A DNA stretch of 64,000 nucleotides from Massilia sp. WG5 (lineage in GTDB: Bacteria > Pseudomonadota > Gammaproteobacteria > Burkholderiales > Burkholderiaceae_D). The notes under the pieces are model-generated. The model made no database searches and was not told the origin of the DNA. It worked only from the letters and a program-made list of their open reading frames with translations. Made by a program: the position numbers and the translations under genes. Below are positions 1 to 8,129 of the stretch, piece by piece (the stretch's first letter is position 1; each line of letters begins with the position of its first letter). Where the stretch lies: assembly GCF_001412595.2 (NCBI RefSeq), contig NZ_CP012640.2:1178001-1242000 (forward strand). The letters are read 5' to 3'.

Positions 1-31
1 TCCCGGCTGTTCCCATCGATGCGTCTTTACC

Positions 32-946
32 ATGTCCGACCACTCCATCTCGTCCGCCCACCTGCACGCCCACCTCGACGGCGACGCCCGCCACGCCCAC
101 GTCATCGAAGGCCGCAGCCAGGCTGCGATGGGGCTGGCGCTGGGCCTGACCCTGCTGTTCGCCGTGATCGAAGCCGTCACCGGCTGGTTCTCGAACTCGC
201 TGGCCCTGATCTCGGACGCCGGCCACATGGTCACCGACGCCGCCGCCCTCGGCCTGGCGCTGATGGCCCAGCTGATCGCGCGGCGCCCGCCGTCGGCGCG
301 CCACTCCTTCGGCTTCGTGCGCGCGGAGGCGCTGGCGGCCTTCGTGAACAGCCTGGCGATGCTGCTGCTGGTGGCCTGGATCGTCTACGAGGCCTCGCAG
401 CGCCTGGTCAAGCCCGAGGCCGTGCAGGGCGGCACCGTCTTCGTGGTCGCCGCGATCGGCGCCTGCATCAACATCCTGGTGGCCTGGGTGCTGTCGCGCG
501 GCGAGCAGAGCATCAACACCCGCGCCGCCCTGGTGAATGTGCTGGGCGACCTGCTCGGCTCGGTGGCCGCGATCGCCGCCGGCGCCATCATCCATTTCAC
601 GGGCTGGGTGCGGATCGACCCGATCCTGTCGATCTTCGTGTCGCTGCTGATCCTGAAGTCCACCGTCGACGTGCTGCGCGAGTCCTACCATTTCCTGATG
701 GAGGGCGTGCCGCAGCAGATCGACTACCTGGGCGTCGGCGCCGACCTGGCCGCCGTGCCGGGCGTACTGTCGGTGCACGACCTGCACGTGTGGGACATGT
801 CGCCGGGCGAGCCGGCCCTGATCGGCCACCTCGAGATCGCCGACCTGAACGCCTGGCCGGAAGTGATGCGCGCCGTGAAGGAAATGCTGCTCGACAAGCA
901 CGGCATCGATCACATCACGCTGCAGCCGGAAGTCCACGAGAACTAA
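32..946 (+). CDS. CDF-family divalent metal cation exporter (ZitB/CzcD-like)
   Basis: Inner-membrane antiporter of the cation diffusion facilitator family, expected to export Zn2+ or a related divalent metal in exchange for protons. The 304-residue length is normal. The cytoplasmic N-terminus is rich in His (residues 4-24), several hydrophobic helices follow, and the C-terminal cytoplasmic domain contains SVHDLHVWDMSPG, typical of the ZitB group. The TM2 metal motif HMVTD is present (H65, D69). The TM5 motif that is HxxxD in ZitB reads NVLGD here (N169, D173), so one expected ligand is replaced; this could alter metal choice. The ATG at 32 precedes the His-rich leader seen in relatives. The next gene runs the same way after 90 bp. 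Family assignment is secure; the substrate is inferred. Confidence 0.92.
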   Translation: MSDHSISSAHLHAHLDGDARHAHVIEGRSQAAMGLALGLTLLFAVIEAVTGWFSNSLALISDAGHMVTDAAALGLALMAQLIARRPPSARHSFGFVRAEALAAFVNSLAMLLLVAWIVYEASQRLVKPEAVQGGTVFVVAAIGACINILVAWVLSRGEQSINTRAALVNVLGDLLGSVAAIAAGAIIHFTGWVRIDPILSIFVSLLILKSTVDVLRESYHFLMEGVPQQIDYLGVGADLAAVPGVLSVHDLHVWDMSPGEPALIGHLEIADLNAWPEVMRAVKEMLLDKHGIDHITLQPEVHEN

Positions 947-1036
947 GGTCTTCCGAGTGCTTGTCAGCGGCCTCCGACCCCGCTCCGGCGCGCGCGCCGA
1001 TAGGCCGCCCGTGCCGGGCATGTCGATAATCGGGAC

Positions 1037-2017
1037 ATGCCTACCCAAGATCAAGTCTACGACACCCTCATCGTCGGCGGCGGCCCCGCCGGCCTGACTG
1101 CCGCCATCTACCTGCGCCGCTTCACCCGCTCGGTCGCCCTGGTCGACAAGGGCAACAGCCGGCTGCGCCTGATTCCCGTTTCGCACAACTACCCGGGTTT
1201 TCCGGAAGGCGTGCCGGGCCACGTCCTGCTCGGCAACCTGACGGTGCAGCTGGAACGCTACGGCGGTACGGTGATGCCCGGCGAAATCGTCGACTTGCGC
1301 ATCGAGGACGGCCTGTTCGTCGCCGATTACGCGGCCGCGGACGCGCCGGAAGGAGAGTGCACGCAGTTGCGCGCCCACACCGTGCTGCTGGCCACCGGCG
1401 TGGCCGATGCCGGCCTGCCGATCGAGAACTGGCGCGAGGCGATCGCCTTCGGCTCGGTGCGCCTGTGCCCCGTGTGCGACGGCTTCGACGTGATGGACAA
1501 GCGCATCGCCGTCGCCACCGCCGACACCAACCCGGTCGGCCACGCGCTGTTCATGCGCACCTTCAGCAGCGACGTCACGCTGTTCGAGCGCGGCTCGCCC
1601 ACGATGCTGGACGACGCGGACCGGCGCCGCCTGGAGGCCGCCGGCGTGCGCCTGGTGGAGTCGCCGCTGTGCTCCGTGACCATGGACGCGGCGATGAAGC
1701 CGGTGATGCACACCGAGGATGGCGAGAACTATTCGGCCGACGTGTTCTACCCGATGCTGGGCGAGCAGGCGCGCTCCGGCCTGGCCACGAAGCTGGGCGC
1801 CCGTACCGCCCAGTGCGACGAGCTGGTGGTGGACGAGCACTACGCCACCTCGGTGCCCGGGCTGTACGCGATCGGCGACGTGGTCGTCGGCCTGAACCAG
1901 ATCGCGGTGGCGACCGGCGGCGCCGCGCGGGCGGCGGTGCACATCCACAACCGGCTGCCGCCGGCATTGCGGCAGGCGCCGGCGCGGCCTGCGCAGGCGG
2001 GGTGGTCGGCGACCTGA
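1037..2017 (+). CDS. Thioredoxin reductase-like FAD/NAD(P)H oxidoreductase
   Basis: A 326-residue two-dinucleotide-binding-domain flavoprotein that resembles TrxB. The FAD-binding motif GGGPAGLTAA lies near residue 15, the redox pair is CPVC (C144, C147) followed by DG as in thioredoxin reductases, and the second FAD motif is GLYAIGDVVVGLNQIAVATGG near the C-terminus. The NAD(P) domain between lacks a textbook GxGxxA (the segment around residue 160 reads IAVATADTNPVGHALF), so cofactor preference is unclear and it may be a TrxB-like protein with another electron partner. The ATG at 1037 gives a complete N-terminal FAD fold. It is a stand-alone gene, convergent with the lipoprotein gene 7 bp downstream. 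Confidence 0.88.
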   Translation: MPTQDQVYDTLIVGGGPAGLTAAIYLRRFTRSVALVDKGNSRLRLIPVSHNYPGFPEGVPGHVLLGNLTVQLERYGGTVMPGEIVDLRIEDGLFVADYAAADAPEGECTQLRAHTVLLATGVADAGLPIENWREAIAFGSVRLCPVCDGFDVMDKRIAVATADTNPVGHALFMRTFSSDVTLFERGSPTMLDDADRRRLEAAGVRLVESPLCSVTMDAAMKPVMHTEDGENYSADVFYPMLGEQARSGLATKLGARTAQCDELVVDEHYATSVPGLYAIGDVVVGLNQIAVATGGAARAAVHIHNRLPPALRQAPARPAQAGWSAT

Positions 2018-2024
2018 ACCCGCC

Positions 2025-2648
2025 CTACTCCGACGCCAGCGCGATCCGTCGACGGATCTGCTGCACGGCCGCGCTGTCGCCGGCTGCCTGCGCGCGCTGT
2101 TCCTGCACGCCCAGCCAGGCCAGCAGCGGCCGCCGCCAGCCCTGGCTGGAGGCCGTGTCGACGGCGTTACCGATATCGGGCGGCGTGATCCGGCCCGCCT
2201 TCATCAGGGCGCCGGCCGCCACCAGGCGCGCCAGCGGATCCTGGACCCCGGCCAGGGTGCCGCCGCCGACCACGCCGCGGTGCTGCTCGGGCAGCAGGCT
2301 GGCGTCCAGGCCCTGCCACTGGCCGGACAGGTAAGCCGCGTAGACCTGCTGGGCCGGCGTGGCGTCGCCGGCCAGCGCGGCATAGCCGGGGCAATCGTAG
2401 ACGAGGGACGCGACGCGCGCGGCGCAGCGCGCCAGCTCGGCCTGGGCCACGCGGTCGAAACGGCCGGTGCTGGCGGTCTCGCGGCGCGCGCGCGCGAACT
2501 CGGCGTCGGCGGCCAGGGTGTCGCCGTCCAGCCAGGCGCTCGTGAAGCCGTCCAGGGCGCTCTTCGCATTCGGCTGCCAGGCGGGCGGCTGGGGTTTGCT
2601 GGCGCAGCCGGCCAGGATCATCGCAAACAGCAAGACGCTCTTTTTCAT
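2025..2648 (-). CDS. Predicted lipoprotein linked to an MCE transport operon
   Basis: A 207-residue protein starting MKKSVLLFAMILAGCASK, a signal peptide with a clear lipobox (LAGC) that predicts lipidation at Cys15. The mature part is Ala-rich and apparently mostly helical, with two further Cys residues. Its ATG overlaps the TGA of the MCE gene by 4 bp (ATGA), so the two are translationally coupled, and it is the last gene of the MlaE-MCE operon. Many MCE operons end with a PqiC-type auxiliary lipoprotein, but I see no clear PqiC signature here, so only the location and lipidation are supported. An envelope partner of the MCE protein is the natural inference. Confidence 0.75.
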   Translation of the reverse strand: MKKSVLLFAMILAGCASKPQPPAWQPNAKSALDGFTSAWLDGDTLAADAEFARARRETASTGRFDRVAQAELARCAARVASLVYDCPGYAALAGDATPAQQVYAAYLSGQWQGLDASLLPEQHRGVVGGGTLAGVQDPLARLVAAGALMKAGRITPPDIGNAVDTASSQGWRRPLLAWLGVQEQRAQAAGDSAAVQQIRRRIALASE

Positions 2649-3586
2649 GGCAGCTTGATCTCCTCGTCGCGCTTGAACGGCCACTTGCGGTTGATCTCGT
2701 CGACCAGGCGGTTCACCTTGCGCAGGCTGGCGTCGACCTCGCCGCGCAGGCGTCCCAGGTCCTGGGTCGCGACCTTGGCGTTGGCGCCGACGGCCTGGGC
2801 TTCGACCAGCACCGCATCGACCTTCTGCAGCGTCGCGCGGGCGTCGCCCAGCACGCCGTTCAGTTGCCGGACCGCGGCCTGGGTGTCGTCCATCACGCCG
2901 TTCTTGCCGAACACGCGCTGGTCGGTCTTGGCCAGCAGGCCGTCCACGCGCTGCAGGGTCTGCAGCAGCTTGCGCGCTTCTTCGTCGCCGCCCAGGGCAG
3001 TGCCCAGCACGCCGTATTTGCCGGTCAGGCGGCCGCTGAGGGTCTCGACGTTGGTGAGCGTGTTGCCGATCGCGGAATCGGGACGCGTCATGTTCTCGAG
3101 GTTTTCGAGCAGGGTGCGCGCGGTCGACAGCAGGCGCGGGATCTCGGCGGCGGCATCGCCGCGCAGCACCGGGCGCTGCGCATTGTCCGGCAGCGGCGGA
3201 TCGGTGAGGATGCCGCTGTAGGCGCGCAGCCGGGTCTGTCCCACCACGCTGCTCTCGAGCGTGAAGACGCTGGTGGTGCGCAGCCATTTGGCGTCGTGCT
3301 TCGGGATGTCGACCACGATATTGACCTTGCCGTCCTGGCCGAGATCGACCTGCCGCACGCGCCCGATCGGAAAGCCGGCGAAGCTCATGTCCATGCCGGG
3401 GATGACGCCTTCGGAGTTGTCGGTCACCAGCACCAGGCGCTGGGTCTTCTCGAACACGCCGCGCGCATACATCACGTAGAGGAAGAAGGCGACGATCAGG
3501 GCGCCGATCACGACCAGCAGGATCAGCGCCTTCGCTTCGACGTGTTTCGGCTCATCGGGTAAGTTAGCAGGAAAGGTGTCCGCCAT
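2645..3586 (-). CDS. MlaD-family MCE domain protein
   Basis: A 313-residue membrane-anchored substrate-binding component of an Mla-type lipid transporter. One TM helix (about residues 20-42) is followed by a single MCE domain (about 47-125, including GVIPGMDMSFAGFPIGRV) and a long helical, heptad-rich tail (about 145-300) that would form a periplasmic coiled coil. This layout resembles longer MCE proteins rather than the roughly 180-residue E. coli MlaD. MCE proteins move phospholipids or other hydrophobic molecules between membranes. It lies 22 bp downstream of the MlaE-like permease and overlaps the lipoprotein gene by 4 bp. No ATPase gene lies between permease and MCE protein, where one is commonly found. 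Confidence 0.88.
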   Translation of the reverse strand: MADTFPANLPDEPKHVEAKALILLVVIGALIVAFFLYVMYARGVFEKTQRLVLVTDNSEGVIPGMDMSFAGFPIGRVRQVDLGQDGKVNIVVDIPKHDAKWLRTTSVFTLESSVVGQTRLRAYSGILTDPPLPDNAQRPVLRGDAAAEIPRLLSTARTLLENLENMTRPDSAIGNTLTNVETLSGRLTGKYGVLGTALGGDEEARKLLQTLQRVDGLLAKTDQRVFGKNGVMDDTQAAVRQLNGVLGDARATLQKVDAVLVEAQAVGANAKVATQDLGRLRGEVDASLRKVNRLVDEINRKWPFKRDEEIKLP

Positions 3587-3608
3587 GCGCAGTCCTCAAT
3601 CAGGTGGT

Positions 3609-4415
3609 TCAGATGTATTTGACAGCCAGCGAACTGGCCTCGATCATCAGCAGCACGAACAGCAGGCGCAGCGCGCCCGGCTGCACGTTCGAGCGGTGCC
3701 GGCGGCGGTGGCGCAGCATGTCCAAGATCGCGGCGCTCGGGATCACCGCGACGGCCAGTCCGAACAGCACGGTCTTGAAGACGAAGCCCAGGGTCACGGT
3801 CGGATCGAACACGCGTCCCACCGTGCGGGTGTAGTCGCCCAGGCCCCAGGGCGAGATCCCGTACACGTTCAGGTAGGCCAGCACCAGCACGATCACGCTG
3901 CTGACCATGGCCAGGCTCAGCACCGAAAAGGCATTCGCGATCACCTGCGGCACCAGGTCGCGGCGCACGCGGCGCAGGGTGGCCTCGGCGGCGTCGCCGG
4001 GCGCCACGCCGCGCGCCGCCAGGCCCATGGCGCCGGCGTCGAAGGCCATGCCGGCGCGCAGCGCCGCGAACATCGCCGCCGACAAGGGAATCAGCTCCAG
4101 CACCAGCACCCGCACCATCATCTCCAGCGCGAAGCCCGACAGGCCGTAGCTCTGCGCCGTCACCAGCACGATGCGGATGATGACCAGGCTGACCAGGGCC
4201 GTCAGCAGCGTGAACCAGGGCAGCACCGCCCAGGTGCTGGCGTAGATATAGGCCGAGGTGGTCAGCCGGTTGGCGCGGTGCCAGGTCGAGGGCGACATCG
4301 CCATCACCAGCGCCACGGCGCCGAGATGCAGCATGGCCCACCAGCTTCCCAGGTAGCGCCCGATGCGGGCGCCCCAGTCGCGCGGCTTGATATAGATGAG
4401 CGAAGAGATCGGCAT
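3609..4415 (-). CDS. MlaE-family ABC transporter permease
   Basis: A 268-residue integral membrane protein of the MlaE permease family, with about six hydrophobic segments and an EQ-loop-like region after residue 100 (LVLELIPLSAAMFAALRAGMAF). It should pair with an MlaF-type ATPase and the downstream MCE protein in a lipid transport complex of the inner membrane. I chose the ATG at 4415 (MPISSLIY) because the upstream in-frame GTG at 4439 lies within a hairpin next to the relA stop. No strong ribosome-binding site is visible for either start. The gene follows relA in the same direction, and no ATPase gene accompanies it in this window. Confidence 0.87.
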   Translation of the reverse strand: MPISSLIYIKPRDWGARIGRYLGSWWAMLHLGAVALVMAMSPSTWHRANRLTTSAYIYASTWAVLPWFTLLTALVSLVIIRIVLVTAQSYGLSGFALEMMVRVLVLELIPLSAAMFAALRAGMAFDAGAMGLAARGVAPGDAAEATLRRVRRDLVPQVIANAFSVLSLAMVSSVIVLVLAYLNVYGISPWGLGDYTRTVGRVFDPTVTLGFVFKTVLFGLAVAVIPSAAILDMLRHRRRHRSNVQPGALRLLFVLLMIEASSLAVKYI

Positions 4416-4428
4416 ATTTACATATTGT

Positions 4429-4453
4429 AGGGTGGGCACGTGGCGCCCACCTT
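4429..4453. repeat. GC-rich inverted repeat at the relA 3' end
   Basis: The arms GGTGGGC (4431-4437) and GCCCACC (4445-4451) form a 7-bp stem around a 7-base spacer, immediately next to the relA stop codon. There is no good T tract on either strand, so it may be a REP-like intergenic repeat or an mRNA-stabilising hairpin rather than a Rho-independent terminator. Confidence 0.5.
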
Positions 4454-6710
4454 ACGTCCGCCGCGCCTGCTGCACGCCCGACACCTCGCCGATCGCCGCC
4501 AGCGCCTTCTGCAACTGCCCGGTCGCCCCGATCTCGGCGGTGAAGACCATGCGCGCGAAGCCCTTGGCGCTTTGCGTGTTCACGCCGATCACGTTGATCT
4601 TCTCGCGCGCCAGCACCTCGGAGATGTCGCGCAGCAGGCCCTGGCGGTCGGAGGCCAGGATGAAGATGTCGATCGGGTAGACCGTGTCCCTGTCGGCGCG
4701 GCCCCATTCGGTCTCGATCACGCGTTCCGGCGCCTTGGCCGCCATCTCGCCGAAGTTCTTGCAACTGGCGCGGTGGATCGACACGCCCTTGCCGCGCGTG
4801 ACGAAGCCGACGATCGGGTCCGGCGGCGCCGGCTTGCAGCACTTGGCCAGCATGGTCAGCATGCCTTCGGTGCCGACCACCAGCACGCCGGACTTGGCGC
4901 CCTGCTCCACGCTGGAGGCGCGGCTCTTGTTGACGACGGCCGTGTCTTCCTGCGGCGGCGGGGTATCGCCCGGATCGTGCAGGGCCGCCTCGACGTGGCG
5001 CAGGCTGAACTTCTCCTTGCCCACCGCGATGAACAGGTCGTCCACTTTCGCGAAGCCGAGTTTATGGGCCAGCAGCTCCAGGTTGACCGCGGTCTTGCCC
5101 TCGCGCTGCAGCGACTTCTCGACCAGCGCGCGCCCGTGCGCCAGGGTCTCGGCCAGTTCCTGGGCGTGGAACCAGGCGCGGATCTTGGCGCGGGTCCGGC
5201 TCGACACCGTGTAGCCGGGGCTGAGCCAGTCGCGCGAGGGACCGGCGCTGCCGGCCGGCCCTTTCGCCGTGATGATCTCGCAGGTCTGGCCGTTCTTCAG
5301 CGGGGTATTCAGCGGCACCATCACGCCGTCGATCTTGGCGCCGCGGCAGCGCTGGCCAACCTCGCTGTGCAGGTGGTAGGCGAAGTCGATCGGGGTCGCG
5401 CCCTGCGGCAGCTCGAGCACGCGCGCCTGCGGCGTCAGCACGAAGATGCGGTCGTCGAGGGTGGTCGATTTCAGCTTTTCGACCCACTCGCGCTGCAGCT
5501 CCTCCTGGCCGGCGACGGATTCGGCGACGACGTCGCTCTTCCAGGCCAGCAGCTGGCGCAGCCAGGCGATCTTCTCGTCGTACTGCTGGCTCTTGAAGTT
5601 GGAGCCGCCCTCCTCCTTGTAGCGCCAGTGCGCGGCCACGCCGTATTCGGCGAAGTTGTGCATTTCCTGGGTGCGGATCTGCACCTCGAGCGGACGCCCG
5701 TCCTCGGCGGTGACGACCGTGTGCAGCGACTGGTAGCCGTTCGGCTTCGGGCGCGAGATATAGTCGTCGAATTCCTTCGGGATCGGGGTCCAGATGTTAT
5801 GGACCAGGCCCAGCACCGTGTAGCAGGTCTTGGCGTCCGCCACGATGACGCGGAAGGCGCGCACGTCGTACAGTTCGGTGAAATCGAGCTGCTTGCCGCG
5901 CATCTTCTTCCAGATGCTGTAGATATGCTTCGGCCGGCCGCTGACCTCGGCCTTGATGCCGGCATTCGCCAGCTCCGCCTGCAAGCGTTCGATCGAGGAC
6001 TGCACGAAGCTCTCGCGCAGCATGCGCTTCTCTTCGAGCATCTTGGCGATGCGCTTGTAGGTTTCCGGCTCCATCATCCGGAACGACAGGTCTTCCAGCT
6101 CCCATTTCAGCTGGAAGATGCCGAGCCGGTTCGCCAGCGGCGCGTACAGGTCCAGCACTTCGCTGCCGTAGTTGCGGGTCAGGTCGTCGAAACGCTTCTG
6201 CTCCGCGAAATAGCGCAGCGTCGTGACGCAGGAGGCAAGACGCACCAGCACCACGCGCATGTCGCTGGCCATCGCCAGCAGCATCTTGCGCAGGGTTTCG
6301 ACCTGGGCCAGCGCCTGCTGGGCCGCGTTCTTGCCGCGCCCGACCGTCAGGTTGGCAGCCGAGTGGCTCGCGGTCAGGTCGCGCAGCCGGATCAGCTGGT
6401 GCACGCCGTGCACCATGTCGGCCACCTCCTTGCCGAAGCGCTCTTCCAGCGATTCGGCAATCAGCGGCTCGACCAGGCACAGCTCGAACAGCAGGCCGGC
6501 GATACGGGTCTCGGCATCGCTGCGCAGCACGGCGAGCGTGCCCGCCACCCCGAGCGAGAACTCGAAGGCGCTCTGGCCGCTCGATGCGTGACGGTCGCCA
6601 TAGGCCTCAAGGGCGAAGTCCAGCGCCGCCTGCACCCGCGCGTGGTCTTCCGGCCCGAGGCCGTGGACGAGCTGGGTGGTGGCGTCGCCAAGCGCTGCAA
6701 TCGATACCAT
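4452..6710 (-). CDS. relA: RelA-type (p)ppGpp synthetase
   Basis: A 752-residue long RelA/SpoT homologue that makes (p)ppGpp from ATP and GTP/GDP in response to uncharged tRNA on ribosomes. Domains in order: a degenerate N-terminal hydrolase domain (about 20-200) in which the catalytic HD pair of SpoT is absent (the region reads GLLFELCLVE); a synthetase domain (about 240-400) with the acidic EFDDY motif typical of monofunctional RelA, followed by PKPNGYQSLHT; a TGS domain (about 440-500); a zinc-finger-like segment with CC and HRASC; and a C-terminal ACT domain. This suits RelA rather than bifunctional SpoT. A RidA gene lies 20 bp upstream in the same direction, and the Mla-like genes follow. 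Confidence 0.95.
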   Translation of the reverse strand: MVSIAALGDATTQLVHGLGPEDHARVQAALDFALEAYGDRHASSGQSAFEFSLGVAGTLAVLRSDAETRIAGLLFELCLVEPLIAESLEERFGKEVADMVHGVHQLIRLRDLTASHSAANLTVGRGKNAAQQALAQVETLRKMLLAMASDMRVVLVRLASCVTTLRYFAEQKRFDDLTRNYGSEVLDLYAPLANRLGIFQLKWELEDLSFRMMEPETYKRIAKMLEEKRMLRESFVQSSIERLQAELANAGIKAEVSGRPKHIYSIWKKMRGKQLDFTELYDVRAFRVIVADAKTCYTVLGLVHNIWTPIPKEFDDYISRPKPNGYQSLHTVVTAEDGRPLEVQIRTQEMHNFAEYGVAAHWRYKEEGGSNFKSQQYDEKIAWLRQLLAWKSDVVAESVAGQEELQREWVEKLKSTTLDDRIFVLTPQARVLELPQGATPIDFAYHLHSEVGQRCRGAKIDGVMVPLNTPLKNGQTCEIITAKGPAGSAGPSRDWLSPGYTVSSRTRAKIRAWFHAQELAETLAHGRALVEKSLQREGKTAVNLELLAHKLGFAKVDDLFIAVGKEKFSLRHVEAALHDPGDTPPPQEDTAVVNKSRASSVEQGAKSGVLVVGTEGMLTMLAKCCKPAPPDPIVGFVTRGKGVSIHRASCKNFGEMAAKAPERVIETEWGRADRDTVYPIDIFILASDRQGLLRDISEVLAREKINVIGVNTQSAKGFARMVFTAEIGATGQLQKALAAIGEVSGVQQARRT

Positions 6711-6730
6711 GCGGTGCGTCTTCCTGCGTA

Positions 6731-7081
6731 TTACGCCAGTGCGGCGACGACCACGACCTCGACCAGGCAGGCCGGGTTCGCCAGCTTCGCTTCGACGGTG
6801 GCGCGCGGCGGGGTGTGGCCCGGCACGACCCAGGCGTCCCAGACTTCATTCATGCCGGGGAAGTTCGCCATGTCGGAGATGAAGATCTGGCAGCTCAGGA
6901 TGTTGGCCTTGCTGCTGCCGGCCTCGACCAGCAGGCGGTCGACGTGGCCCAGCACTTCGCGGGTCTGGCCGACGATGTCCTGGGTGGTGTCGTTGGCGAT
7001 CTGGCCGGCCAGGTAGACGGTGCCGCCATGGACCGCGATTTCGGACAGGCGCTTGCCGACGTGCAGACGTTTGATTTCCAT
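6731..7081 (-). CDS. RidA family (YjgF/YER057c/UK114) protein
   Basis: A 116-residue RidA-fold protein. RidA enzymes hydrolyse reactive enamine/imine intermediates from PLP enzymes, but several subfamilies lack this activity. Visible signatures are VYLAGQIAND near the start and PPRATVEAKLA near residue 92, which includes the Arg that binds the substrate carboxylate in active RidA. The segment before it (MNEVWDAWVVPGHTPP) resembles the shorter Rid subfamilies. It sits between an alpha/beta hydrolase gene (13 bp upstream) and relA (20 bp downstream), all on the minus strand, so it is probably cotranscribed. Cytosolic, no signal peptide; a second, exported RidA is encoded at 57587. Confidence 0.88.
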   Translation of the reverse strand: MEIKRLHVGKRLSEIAVHGGTVYLAGQIANDTTQDIVGQTREVLGHVDRLLVEAGSSKANILSCQIFISDMANFPGMNEVWDAWVVPGHTPPRATVEAKLANPACLVEVVVVAALA

Positions 7082-7094
7082 ATTGTTTCTATCC

Positions 7095-7979
7095 CTAGGG
7101 TTGGTTGATTAAAAAATCGCGCACGATCGCAATCTGCGATGCGTGCATCAGGGTCGGCGCATGGCCGACCCCGGGTATTTCCGCCAGTTGCGGCTTCGGC
7201 CCGCGGCGCGTCATTTCTTCCGCCGTCGCGCGCGACAGCAGGTCGGACTGTTCGCCGCGGATCAGCAGCGTCGGACAGCGGATCGCATCGAAGGCGGCCC
7301 ACAGCGCGGCCTGGTCCTGTTCGGCGCGCTGGGGCGTGATCGCGGCGAAGGGCTTGGCCAGGCCAAGGTCGTAGTGGCGCACCCAGTCGCCGCCGTCTTC
7401 CTGGACCAGCACGTCGCTGGCCAGCTTGCGCCATTCCTCGTCGCTGTGCGGACCGAAGGAGCCCGATACATCCTTCACGAAGCGCGCGCCGGCCTCGAAG
7501 TCCGGAAAGCGCACGTCCTGGCCGATGTACTCGCCGATGCGCGCCATCGCGGCCGGGTCCAGCACCGGGCCGATATCGTTCAGCACCAGGCGGCGGATCG
7601 GGCTGTCCTCGAAGGACGCCAGGATCATGCCGATCAGGCCGCCCATCGAGGTGCCGACCCAGTGGACGGCCTCGTCTTCGTTATTCGCCGTGACGCGAGC
7701 GATCAGGGTCACCATGTCGGCCACGTACTGCGGCACGACGTAATGCGCGGGGTCGCGCAGGCGCCCGGAACGGCCGCGGCCCACCACGTCCGGGCAGACC
7801 ACGCGGTAATGCCCGCTCAGGTCGCTGGCCAGCGCATCGAAGTCGCCGCCCACGCGGGTCACGCCGTGTACGCACACCAGCACGCGCGGATTGGCGGGGT
7901 CGCCCCATTCCTTGTAGGCCATGCGGTGCAGGCCGGCCGGCGAACTGCACTGCACGCTCTTCAGCCTCGCTTCGCCCAT
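7095..7979 (-). CDS. Alpha/beta hydrolase
   Basis: A 294-residue soluble alpha/beta-fold hydrolase. The oxyanion-hole region VCVHGVTRVG, the nucleophile elbow GTSMGG (Ser near residue 109), an acid after strand 6 and the final GVGHAPTLM (catalytic His) are in the expected order. Similar enzymes act on esters, lactones or C-C bonds; nothing identifies the substrate. It is first in a minus-strand group with RidA and relA, and divergent from bdhA across about 150 bp. ATG 7979 is the chosen start because the sequence from MGEARLKSVQ leads straight into the first strand. Confidence 0.85.
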   Translation of the reverse strand: MGEARLKSVQCSSPAGLHRMAYKEWGDPANPRVLVCVHGVTRVGGDFDALASDLSGHYRVVCPDVVGRGRSGRLRDPAHYVVPQYVADMVTLIARVTANNEDEAVHWVGTSMGGLIGMILASFEDSPIRRLVLNDIGPVLDPAAMARIGEYIGQDVRFPDFEAGARFVKDVSGSFGPHSDEEWRKLASDVLVQEDGGDWVRHYDLGLAKPFAAITPQRAEQDQAALWAAFDAIRCPTLLIRGEQSDLLSRATAEEMTRRGPKPQLAEIPGVGHAPTLMHASQIAIVRDFLINQP

Positions 7980-8129
7980 GCCTTATCCCCTTCTCACAAT
8001 CCATGTCTTGAACGCCAGCCAACATTTTAACCGGCGGAGCGATTAGAATTCTACCAAGTCCGGCGGAGTTAGACCGACACAGCTCTCGTGAACGACTCTA
8101 CGAACACTTTTTCCTGACAAGAGGACCCA

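Noticed and set aside
4440-7016. Long plus-strand open frame opposite relA
   Set aside because: The frame is open because GC-rich codons of relA on the minus strand avoid stops; its translation is low-complexity and has no domain, while relA has every expected motif.
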